Part shown: positions 15,787 through 22,499 of the stretch, one piece after another
Position numbering within the stretch: the stretch's first letter is position 1
Layout of the letters: every line of letters begins with the position of its first letter
NCBI GenBank assembly: GCA_934141245.1
Contig: CAKPCB010000010.1
Coordinates: 1 to 22,945, forward strand
Reading direction: 5' to 3'
DNA length: 22,945 nt
Origin: an uncultured Bacilli bacterium
GTDB taxonomy: Bacteria; Bacillota_I; Bacilli_A; RF39; UBA660
Translations under genes and position numbers: made by a program
Notes under the pieces: model-generated
Seen by the model: only the letters and a program-made list of their open reading frames with translations
Databases searched by the model: none
Told to the model about the DNA's origin: nothing

Positions 15787-15845
15787 CAATAGACATACGT
15801 ATAAAAATAGTGTATATTCTTTATTGAGCAATTTTTTTATTAACT

Positions 15846-15889
15846 TGATATAAAATAAACGATCCAAAAAATAGAGGTTCGTTTTTTGG
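15846..15889 (+). promoter_or_regulatory. extended -10 promoter and hairpin before helD
   Basis: TGATATAAA at 15846-15854 reads as an extended -10 with no clear -35. Right after it come two mutually exclusive hairpins. One pairs 15857-15865 with 15876-15884 (AAACGATCC/GGTTCGTTT, one T-T mismatch) and runs into T's. The other pairs CCAAAAAA (15864-15871) with TTTTTTGG (15882-15889). The first could be a weak terminator for the upstream gene or a leader attenuator for helD. Confidence 0.4.
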
Positions 15890-15907
15890 CGTTTAAAGGA
15901 GGGTATG

Positions 15908-17944
15908 ATGAATTTAAGTAATGAAGAACTAAAAAAAGAAAAAATATGGCTTGATGAAACGACTAGATTAATTAGAAGCAAAATATCTAAGTTAGGTCAA
16001 CAATTATATGATAAAGAAGAAAAAATACAAGAGTTTCAAAAATTTATTTGGGATTCTAGACATGACATGGATCCCACTGAAATGAGGAGCATGATTGCGA
16101 CTAATGACATTGAAGTAAACATGGCACTTAGAAAAGGTAACTATTTTCAAAAATTATTTAGAATTCAAAATAATCCATATTTTGGAGCTATAACTTTTAA
16201 ATCAGGTGATAATTCTGATAAAATTTATATTGGAATTACACATGTTGAGGATGATGAAAAATATTATGTTCATGACTGGAGGGCCCCTATTTCATCTATG
16301 TTTTATGACTATGGGGTTGGTAATGCTGAATATGAGTCTCCATCTGGTAAAATAAGTGGTGAGATTACAAATAAGAGACAATTTAAAATAGAACAGGGGA
16401 ATTTGATTCGAGTATTTGACAATAGTATTAATATAGATGATGATATGCTTCAGGAGGTATTATCTACATCTTCAAACGAGAAAATGAAAAATATAGTTAA
16501 TACAATTCAACAAGAGCAAAATTTGATTATAAGAAATACAGAAGATAGAAACTTAATAGTTCAAGGTATTGCTGGAAGTGGAAAAACCTCTGTAGCATTA
16601 CATAGAATAGCTTTTTTATTGTATAAAATAGAAAATTTAAAGTCAAACAACATTTTAATCTTTTCACCAAATCAAATTTTTTCTGAGTATATTTCAAATG
16701 TTTTACCAGAACTTGGTGAAGATAATACAATGCAAACAACATTTCACGATTTTTTAAAAACTTTTATTAATGAATATAAAGAAGTCGAATCTTTTACTTC
16801 CTTTGTAGAAAGATTTTATAAATATGAAGAACTAAATCCATTACTTGTAAAGTATAAACAAAGTGATGATGTTATTAATGATCTAAATAAATATATAGCT
16901 GATTTTGTTAATAATATTGAGTTTGTTAATGACTTACTTACACATGATTTTGATATTGCAAAAGATGAATTGAACTATTTATTAAAAGATAGGTATTCAA
17001 AGTTTAATTTATTGGATAGAATAAATTCAATAGCAGAAAGAATATGTAGAGATTATTACAAAGGGAAAAAACATAAATTTATGTCTGTAAGAGCATTACT
17101 TATTAAGAACTTAAGCTATAAATTTGATTACAAGGATATATATAAAAACTTTTTCTATAGTAAATACTTTATTAATGGTTATGATGGGAAAATTTCTGAT
17201 AATGAGATAAACAAAATTACACGTTCTAAAACTATTAATTATGAGGATGCTTGTTTATTTGTTTATATAAAAGGTTTATTAGAGGGATTTGAATATAAGG
17301 GATTAATAAAAGAAGTTGTTATTGATGAAGCTCAGGATTATTCTAAATTACAATACATAATTATAAAAAATATTTTTAGAAAAAGTAGCTTTACAATTTT
17401 AGGTGATATTAATCAAACTATTAATCCATATTATAAGTACAACTCATTAAAAGTATTATGTGAATTGTTTGGAGATTCTAAGTATCTTGAACTTACTAAG
17501 ACATATAGATCTAGTCAAGAAATAATTGAATATACAAATAAAATATTGAATTTAAACTATGTATCTGCAATTAGGAAAGCTAATAAAAGAGAAGTGCTTT
17601 TGAGAAATGAAAAGGAAAATCTAAAAGAGCAGTTAATTATGGATATAAATATGCTTTTACATGATAAATTCTCAATAGCAATAATTACAAAAAACGATAA
17701 TGAGGCAAAGAAAATATATGAACTGTTGAAAGATGAATATGAATACTTACGACTTTTAAATTCAAATACGGTAGATTTTGACAAGAGATTAGTTATAGTT
17801 CCTGTATATATTGCCAAAGGCTTAGAGTTTGATGCATCTATTATTTATACAAATATTGATGATAAATATACTAGTGATGAAAAATATCTTTATTATGTTG
17901 CATGTACTAGGACACAACATCAATTAATTGTTTATAATCAATAA
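15908..17944 (+). CDS. helD: HelD-like RNA polymerase recycling ATPase (UvrD/Rep superfamily)
   Basis: 678 aa from the second of two adjacent ATGs; the first, at 15905, is only 2 nt from GGAGG, the second is 5 nt. HelD proteins are SF1-like ATPases that push an N-terminal coiled-coil arm into the secondary channel of RNA polymerase and free stalled enzyme from nucleic acid. Family hallmarks: an N-terminal helical arm (about 3-60), the HDWRAPISSMFYDY segment (about 122-135), MLQEVLS.SSNEKMKNIV, Walker A GIAGSGKT (220-227), Walker B IDEAQD (472-477), TYR (532-534), and C-terminal motifs AKGLEFDA and YVACTRTQHQL. It is shorter than B. subtilis HelD (774 aa). A generic UvrD-like helicase is less likely because the WRAPISS segment is specific to the HelD group. 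Confidence 0.88.
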   Translation: MNLSNEELKKEKIWLDETTRLIRSKISKLGQQLYDKEEKIQEFQKFIWDSRHDMDPTEMRSMIATNDIEVNMALRKGNYFQKLFRIQNNPYFGAITFKSGDNSDKIYIGITHVEDDEKYYVHDWRAPISSMFYDYGVGNAEYESPSGKISGEITNKRQFKIEQGNLIRVFDNSINIDDDMLQEVLSTSSNEKMKNIVNTIQQEQNLIIRNTEDRNLIVQGIAGSGKTSVALHRIAFLLYKIENLKSNNILIFSPNQIFSEYISNVLPELGEDNTMQTTFHDFLKTFINEYKEVESFTSFVERFYKYEELNPLLVKYKQSDDVINDLNKYIADFVNNIEFVNDLLTHDFDIAKDELNYLLKDRYSKFNLLDRINSIAERICRDYYKGKKHKFMSVRALLIKNLSYKFDYKDIYKNFFYSKYFINGYDGKISDNEINKITRSKTINYEDACLFVYIKGLLEGFEYKGLIKEVVIDEAQDYSKLQYIIIKNIFRKSSFTILGDINQTINPYYKYNSLKVLCELFGDSKYLELTKTYRSSQEIIEYTNKILNLNYVSAIRKANKREVLLRNEKENLKEQLIMDINMLLHDKFSIAIITKNDNEAKKIYELLKDEYEYLRLLNSNTVDFDKRLVIVPVYIAKGLEFDASIIYTNIDDKYTSDEKYLYYVACTRTQHQLIVYNQ

Positions 17945-18005
17945 TTTTAGGAAAATAATATTTAATATGTAATAATAATAATTGAGTGATGGTAAAAGGA
18001 GGAAA

Positions 18006-19784
18006 ATGAAAAAATTATTATTGATATTAGTATTATTTTTTTTATGCATTACATGTACATATGCATCAACGGACAATGTTTATAATGGTAAGTCAATACC
18101 AAATGTTTATATAAAAAAGGTTGGCGCTAATAAAACATCTTATAGACAAGGAATTTTTATTAATAAAGCTAGTGATGGTGGAGTGCTATACTGTGTTGAA
18201 CCATTTAAACTTATGAGGGTTGGTACCTATCAGACGTATAAAGATAATTATGCAAAGAATTTAGGAATAAGTAATGAAGTGTGGAATCGAATAAGTTTGA
18301 TCGCATATTATGGATATGGTTATAAAAACCATAAGGATGTTAAGTGGTATACTATAACCCAGATTATGATTTGGAGGGAAATAGATAAGAATTCGGAGTT
18401 TTATTTTACTGATAAATTAAATGGTAATAAGATTAATAAATATGATGGTGAAATAAATGAAATATATAAACTTGTTAATAATCACTATAAATTACCAAGT
18501 TTTGCAAATAATAAATATAATTTTTCAATTGATAGTAAAAACGTATTGATAGATGAAAATAATTTATTAAGTGAATATATTGTTGAATCAAATAATGATG
18601 TTAAAGTATATAAAGAAAATAATAAATTATATATAGATACTAACGGTGAAATTTCAACAACAACATTAAATTTTAATAGGAGATTTGATGCTTATAATAA
18701 TGTACCAGTTGCATTTGTTGATTCATCTGTACAAAAACTCATTGCACCAGGAAATTTAAATCCTATTAAATTTAAAATAGATTTAGAAATAGATTCAGGT
18801 ATAATCAAAATTAATAAACTTGATTTTGATACACAAGAAAAAAAGCCACAAGGGGAAGGCATATTAATAGGTAGCACATATAATATATATGATTCAAATA
18901 ATAACATAGTCGATACTTTGATTATTGGAAATGACTACACTGCTACATCTAAAAAATTACCATATGGTAAATATAGTATTAGAGAAGTAAAGAGTATGAG
19001 TGGATATTATCTTGATAATACTAGTTATGAAATAGATATAAATAAAGACAATTTAGTAAATGATATTAATTTTGCCAACAAAGTAATTAAATCTAAGCTA
19101 ATAATATATAAACATTGTGGAGGTCAATTAGAAGAAGGTGTTTGGTTTGAAATATATGACAGAAATAATAACTTAGTAGATAAAGTGGTTACTGACTTTA
19201 ATGGAAAAATAGAAATAGAATTGCCATATGGTACATATTTGTTTCATCAATTAAATTCTAAGAAGAATTATAAGAAGGTAGAAGACTTTCAAGTAAAAGT
19301 TAATTCGGAATCAAAAAGAGTTCAAACGTTTGATTTAATTGATGAAGAATTTTCATCTAAAATTAAAATTATAAAAATAGATGGTTCAACAGGTAGCGTT
19401 ATAGATGATTCAGTTACTTTTAGAATATTTGACATTTTAAATGATAAGTATATTACAATAGATGGAATAACTGATTTTACGGCAGAAAATGGTGTACTTA
19501 TTATTGATATGTTAAAAGCTGGAAATTATTATTTGGAGGAAATAGAGAGTCCAAAAGGATACATGCTTAACAATGAAAAAATATATTTTCAAATAGATGA
19601 TGAGGACGAGTTTCAATATGATGGCGATACACCATTGCTAGAAATTAGAGTTATTAACAATAAAGAAAAAATAACTATTGATGTTCCAGATACTTCTAAA
19701 GATACTGAACAAGAACTATTTTATTTAGTAGATAAAAGAAAATATAAAAATAAATATAAAAAAATTAATGAATTATCTCATTAA
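18006..19784 (+). CDS. secreted thioester-domain/SpaA-repeat surface protein with degenerate sorting signal
   Basis: 592 aa from the ATG at 18006 after AAAAGGAGG. Residues 1-20 are a signal peptide (basic start, hydrophobic core, YA cleavage site). A thioester (TQXA-type) domain follows: Cys63 in LYCVEP and Gln119 in TQIMIW can form the internal Cys-Gln thioester that binds host or surface amines covalently in Gram-positive adhesins. Then come three SpaA/prealbumin-like domains (about 264-360, 363-445, 453-555). The first and third keep the Lys...Glu...Asn set for an isopeptide bond (IKINKLD/REVK/FANK; IKIIKID/LEEIESPKGY/INNK). The second has HQL in place of the Glu and lacks the Asn. The end holds VPDTS (560-564), like a VPxTG sorting motif, and a basic tail, but no hydrophobic membrane segment between them, so wall anchoring is doubtful. 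Confidence 0.85.
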   Translation: MKKLLLILVLFFLCITCTYASTDNVYNGKSIPNVYIKKVGANKTSYRQGIFINKASDGGVLYCVEPFKLMRVGTYQTYKDNYAKNLGISNEVWNRISLIAYYGYGYKNHKDVKWYTITQIMIWREIDKNSEFYFTDKLNGNKINKYDGEINEIYKLVNNHYKLPSFANNKYNFSIDSKNVLIDENNLLSEYIVESNNDVKVYKENNKLYIDTNGEISTTTLNFNRRFDAYNNVPVAFVDSSVQKLIAPGNLNPIKFKIDLEIDSGIIKINKLDFDTQEKKPQGEGILIGSTYNIYDSNNNIVDTLIIGNDYTATSKKLPYGKYSIREVKSMSGYYLDNTSYEIDINKDNLVNDINFANKVIKSKLIIYKHCGGQLEEGVWFEIYDRNNNLVDKVVTDFNGKIEIELPYGTYLFHQLNSKKNYKKVEDFQVKVNSESKRVQTFDLIDEEFSSKIKIIKIDGSTGSVIDDSVTFRIFDILNDKYITIDGITDFTAENGVLIIDMLKAGNYYLEEIESPKGYMLNNEKIYFQIDDEDEFQYDGDTPLLEIRVINNKEKITIDVPDTSKDTEQELFYLVDKRKYKNKYKKINELSH

Positions 19785-19792
19785 TTTTTTTT
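19761..19792. terminator. bidirectional terminator shared by convergent genes
   Basis: An 11-bp perfect stem, AAAATTAATGA (19761-19771) with TCATTAATTTT (19778-19788), and a 6-nt loop. On the plus strand T's run on to 19792; on the minus strand the stem is followed by a T-rich stretch (complement of 19741-19760). The surface-protein stop (19782-19784) and the stop of the minus-strand permease remnant (19773-19775) both lie within the hairpin. Confidence 0.85.
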
Positions 19793-19970
19793 CTAGTAAA
19801 CAAATCACGTAATACATCAAATATGAAATTATACCAAGAATAAATACTGATGTAATAATAAGACCAATATTAAATACTTGAGAACCGTACATAATTAAGT
19901 ATCCTAAACCCATCTTTGATACTAATAATTCTCCCATAATAACACCATTATAACAGGTATGGGGAGAAAT
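19773..19970 (-). pseudogene. 3' remnant of an SsuC/TauC-like ABC transporter permease
   Basis: Reading the minus strand, an open stretch contains GVIMGELLVSKMGLGYLIMYGSQVF, then a hydrophobic segment (NIGLIITSVFILGIISYLMY) and an EKK end before TAA. This matches the last 55-60 residues of inner-membrane permeases of the sulfonate/taurine/nitrate or thiamine-precursor ABC importers. Homology stops at about 19946; the residues before it (SPHTCYN) do not fit, and the frame closes at a stop at 19971-19973. Everything upstream that would code the other membrane helices is gone, as are the ATPase and binding-protein genes. It is therefore a gene fragment left by a deletion or rearrangement, still with its own terminator. 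Confidence 0.75.
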
Positions 19971-19973
19971 TCA

Positions 19974-20256
19974 TAATAAAGTAGTATTTCAAAAATAAAT
20001 AACTAATCTATGAACAATTATGCATATTGTAAATATGATGTAAAAGAGTAATATTGAGATTTATGTATTTAGTTGCATAAATTATATTATTTAATTTAAT
20101 TGTGTTATAGAAAATACTTTAAAAAGACTAGGTTATGATTATGAAAAAATAATAAATATAGAAGTCAGTTTTTTATAAATAAACTATAAATATCTTGGAA
20201 TAAAAAGAAAAACAAAAAATAAGTAAATTTGAATATGAATTGGAGGTATCTAAATA
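19974..20256. other. non-coding AT-rich stretch
   Basis: About 280 nt with no gene I can support. It contains a near-palindrome at 20014-20030 (ACAAT...ATTGT around ATGCAT). It also has a 26-codon plus-strand open stretch at 20101-20178 that reads like coding sequence (NTLKRLGYDYEKIINIE) but has a stop close upstream, no start codon and no ribosome binding site. The GGAGGT site of the next gene lies at the right end. It is probably decayed sequence next to the broken permease. Confidence 0.5.
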
Positions 20257-20649
20257 ATGTATGTTGTTGATATAAAAGAAGACTTAATAATACAAAGTAT
20301 AAATGCTAATAAAGAAAATTGTGTGTTTGTTAAACAATTTAATTATAATAAAGATCCTTATTCCTATATCTATCAGTTTGATAAAAATAAAATAAATCTT
20401 GCTAATTCATATATGGCTTATTTGATAAATGATTCTTTAATTAGTTCATTAAGTGATGAAGGAAAACTATATGAATACGATGATAAAAAAGTAGATTTAA
20501 ATAACTTTGATAAGCTGTCTTATCTTCATAATAATGGAAGTTTTGAATTAACTTCATTGTATAATGGATGGACATTTATTGAGGAACTTCTTAATAATTC
20601 TCTTTCATATAATCAATTAAAAATTTCTAATTTTGATATTCAAATATAG
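20257..20649 (+). CDS. hypothetical protein, 130 aa
   Basis: I do not recognise this protein. It starts at ATG after TTGGAGGT, 10 nt upstream. It is soluble in appearance, with no signal peptide or membrane segment, a single cysteine (C22), and many Asn, Asp, Tyr and Ser residues. The first 20 residues (YVVDIKEDLIIQSINA) look like beta strands. The next gene has its own promoter, so this gene appears to be a single unit next to a decayed region. The good ribosome binding site and clean frame argue that it is real. Confidence 0.6.
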   Translation: MYVVDIKEDLIIQSINANKENCVFVKQFNYNKDPYSYIYQFDKNKINLANSYMAYLINDSLISSLSDEGKLYEYDDKKVDLNNFDKLSYLHNNGSFELTSLYNGWTFIEELLNNSLSYNQLKISNFDIQI

Positions 20650-20675
20650 TTTTATAAAAATAGATTTTAAAAGTA

Positions 20676-20684
20676 TGGTATAAT
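20676..20684 (+). promoter_or_regulatory. extended -10 promoter of the membrane-protein gene
   Basis: TGGTATAAT at 20676-20684 is a perfect -10 box with the extended TG. No convincing -35 lies 16-18 bp upstream. The start would fall near 20691, leaving a leader of about 16 nt with a GGTAGGTG-type binding site before the ATG at 20707. Confidence 0.65.
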
Positions 20685-20706
20685 ATATATTGAAGGTAGG
20701 TGTAAA

Positions 20707-21222
20707 ATGAAGAATACAATCATTAAGTCAGTATTAGCAGTTGTGTTCGGAATAGTTATAGGTATATTTTCAAAATGGGGAGATATTATACCTGGTGATA
20801 ATTTAATAAAATATTTTGGGTGGATATCTACTGGTGTTATTATTTGGTTAGTAATAGGTTCATTTTTAATTATCAAGACTAAGAATAGAAAAGAATTTAG
20901 TATTGTTTATTCATTATTTATGATATCAATGCTAATATCGTATTATGTTTTTTCTTTGTTGGTAGTCAAATACTTAGTTAAAAGAATAGTAATATTTTGG
21001 ATTATAATGTTTATTGGATCACTTATCTTAGGGAATATAATATATGGTAAAAAAAATACTAATTTGTTTAGAATATTATTTATTCTAGCTTCAATAATAT
21101 TTTTGATATATGATGCCATAGAAATAAATGGAATTAATCTAATAGCTATTATTCCAGAGTTATTAATGGTTGTATATGTTTTAATTATTATTAGCAAAAG
21201 CATAAAGGAAGCAAAAAATTAA
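20707..21222 (+). CDS. multi-pass membrane protein, function unknown
   Basis: 171 aa with about six hydrophobic segments (roughly 5-21, 37-56, 64-86, 93-112, 120-138, 143-163) joined by short basic loops, and a basic C-terminus. It has no charged residues inside the helices that would suggest a transporter, and no cysteine or histidine. The N-terminal GIVIGIFSKWGDIIPGDNLIKYFG is reminiscent of small DUF6518-like membrane proteins of Bacillota, but I cannot confirm that. It has its own promoter and an AT-only hairpin across its stop, so it is probably monocistronic. Confidence 0.7.
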   Translation: MKNTIIKSVLAVVFGIVIGIFSKWGDIIPGDNLIKYFGWISTGVIIWLVIGSFLIIKTKNRKEFSIVYSLFMISMLISYYVFSLLVVKYLVKRIVIFWIIMFIGSLILGNIIYGKKNTNLFRILFILASIIFLIYDAIEINGINLIAIIPELLMVVYVLIIISKSIKEAKN

Positions 21223-21235
21223 ATTATAATTTTTT
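21213..21235 (+). terminator. possible AT-only terminator
   Basis: A perfect 9-bp stem AAAAAATTA/TAATTTTTT (21213-21221 with 21227-21235) with loop AATTA overlaps the stop codon (21220-21222) of the membrane-protein gene. It has no G-C pair, so its strength is doubtful. Confidence 0.35.
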
Positions 21236-21275
21236 AGTTAAATAAATATGAATTTGTTATAGAAGGAGGAAACAA

Positions 21276-21656
21276 ATGAAAAATGAATTAATAATTAAAA
21301 AATGTTTAAAATGTGGTGCATTGGTTGAGGTAATAAATGATTGTAACTGTGGTGATTGTGGAATAACTTGTTGTGGTGAACCTATGGTAAAGTTAATTTC
21401 AAATAGTGTTGATGCATCGTTTGAAAAACACATTCCAACTTTTGAACATAGAGGTGATGAAATACTTGTAAAAGTAAATCATGTTATGGAAAAAGAACAT
21501 TTTATTGAATGGATTGCACTGGTTAATGACAAAGATATTTGCAAGGTTAGATTATTACCAGAGCAAAATGCAGAATGTACTTTTAAATATATAAAAGGAT
21601 CAAAATTATATGCATATTGTAATAAGCATGGTCTTTGGTCTTGTGATGTAGAATAA
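21276..21656 (+). CDS. superoxide reductase (desulfoferrodoxin type)
   Basis: 126 aa. This non-haem iron enzyme reduces superoxide to hydrogen peroxide without making oxygen and is typical of anaerobes. The N-terminal desulforedoxin-like domain has C10/C13 (CLKC) and C32/C33 (CCGEPM), the four ligands of the FeS4 centre. The catalytic domain has the EKHIP motif (50-54) with Glu50 and Lys51 beside the active site; the iron ligands are H52, H69, H75 (HVMEKEH), C115 and H118 (CNKHGLW). Three extra cysteines (C23, C25, C28) stand right before the CC pair. The ribosome binding site is GAAGGAGG. Electrons would come from rubredoxin or similar, not encoded here. Confidence 0.93.
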   Translation: MKNELIIKKCLKCGALVEVINDCNCGDCGITCCGEPMVKLISNSVDASFEKHIPTFEHRGDEILVKVNHVMEKEHFIEWIALVNDKDICKVRLLPEQNAECTFKYIKGSKLYAYCNKHGLWSCDVE

Positions 21657-21675
21657 TAGTTATTTGTATTATAAT

Positions 21676-21731
21676 TGTTAAAAGTCTTTGACAAACTTCC
21701 AAAGACATTTGGTAGAAATCCACCATTAACA
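21676..21731 (+). promoter_or_regulatory. possible three-helix RNA element before the XRE gene
   Basis: The stretch can fold into a compact three-way junction: 21676-21681 with 21726-21731 (TGTTAA/TTAACA), 21684-21690 with 21700-21706 (GTCTTTG/CAAAGAC), and 21710-21713 with 21722-21725 (TGGT/ACCA). Almost every base between the outer arms is used. It lies 33 nt before the ATG of the regulator. A TTGACA at 21688-21693 inside it could be a -35 box, but no good -10 is correctly spaced. Confidence 0.35.
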
Positions 21732-21764
21732 TATATATAATTGTTAGTGAAAGGAGGAACAAAA

Positions 21765-22325
21765 ATGAAGTTAGGAGATAATATTTTCAAACTAAGAAAA
21801 GATTGCAAACTTTCACAAGAACAATTAGCAGAAAAAGTTGATGTTACTAGACAAACAATATCAAATTGGGAGCTTGGTGAAACTTCTCCAAATCCTGAAC
21901 AGTTAAAATTATTATCTAAAGCACTTAATGTTAGTATTGATGAATTATTAAATAATGACATTAAACAAGTATTAGTAGAAAAAGTAAATAATACCGAAAA
22001 ACTCGCTGAAATAATAATTAAAATACTAAAAGTCTTGGGAATAATTTTTGTTGTTGGTTTTGCTATTACCATTTTCATAAATATTATGTTTGGTGCTAAA
22101 AAAGACTCTATGACTATAAAAGAAAATCAAACTGTTCTTCTTAATTGTCAACTGAATAGTGAAAAGTATACTTATCTAATAGAATATGATAAAGATGATA
22201 ATATTATTGATGCAAGTGGTAGTGATTATATTATAAATGTTGTTAAAGATAAACAGTTTAACAAAGCTAAAATTTTAGTAAAATATATTGAATCATATTT
22301 TGAAGATAACGGTGGAAAATGCTAA
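21765..22325 (+). CDS. membrane-anchored XRE-family transcriptional regulator
   Basis: 186 aa from the ATG at 21765 behind AAAGGAGG; an upstream TTG in the same frame at 21741 is rejected because it precedes that site. Residues 5-62 are a Cro/C1-type helix-turn-helix (LSQEQLAEKVDVTRQTISNW, then PNPEQLKLLSKALNVSIDELL). After a helical linker, a membrane segment spans about 85-109, followed by an external domain of about 75 residues with no recognised fold. The layout suggests a one-component sensor: DNA binding inside, signal sensing outside or in the membrane. Its target is not evident; its own promoter region or the following surface-protein gene are candidates. Confidence 0.88.
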   Translation: MKLGDNIFKLRKDCKLSQEQLAEKVDVTRQTISNWELGETSPNPEQLKLLSKALNVSIDELLNNDIKQVLVEKVNNTEKLAEIIIKILKVLGIIFVVGFAITIFINIMFGAKKDSMTIKENQTVLLNCQLNSEKYTYLIEYDKDDNIIDASGSDYIINVVKDKQFNKAKILVKYIESYFEDNGGKC

Positions 22326-22349
22326 TTTAATAATATATTATTATAAATA

Positions 22350-22377
22350 AGATCAATTTTATGTTGGTCTTTTTTTT
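22350..22377 (+). terminator. terminator after the XRE regulator
   Basis: A 7-bp stem AGATCAA/TTGGTCT (22350-22356 with 22364-22370, one T-G pair), a 7-nt loop and eight T's ending at 22377. Confidence 0.88.
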
Positions 22378-22421
22378 CTAAATTATTGACACCTAAAAAA
22401 CCAACTATATTCAAAATATTT

Positions 22422-22448
22422 TTGAAATCGGAAAATTTATGATATAAT
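22422..22448 (+). promoter_or_regulatory. promoter of the InlB-repeat gene
   Basis: A perfect TATAAT at 22443-22448 with extended TG (22440-22441). A TTGAAA at 22422-22427 gives a short 15-bp spacer, so the extended -10 is probably what counts. The start would be near 22455, about 45 nt before the ATG. Confidence 0.7.
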
Positions 22449-22499
22449 TAATATACAAGAAGTAAATCACATTTTGTTTATTATTTGTGAGGAGGTATA

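Noticed and set aside
21479..22078. 199-codon open frame on the minus strand
   Set aside because: It lies antisense to the superoxide reductase and the XRE regulator, is rich in Ser, Asn and Phe as expected for an antisense AT-rich frame, and shows no family motif.
22386..22411. TTGACA at 22386 as the -35 of the InlB-repeat gene
   Set aside because: The only -10-like sequence near it (TATATT, 22406-22411) has a 14-bp spacer; the TATAAT with extended TG at 22443 is a better and closer match.
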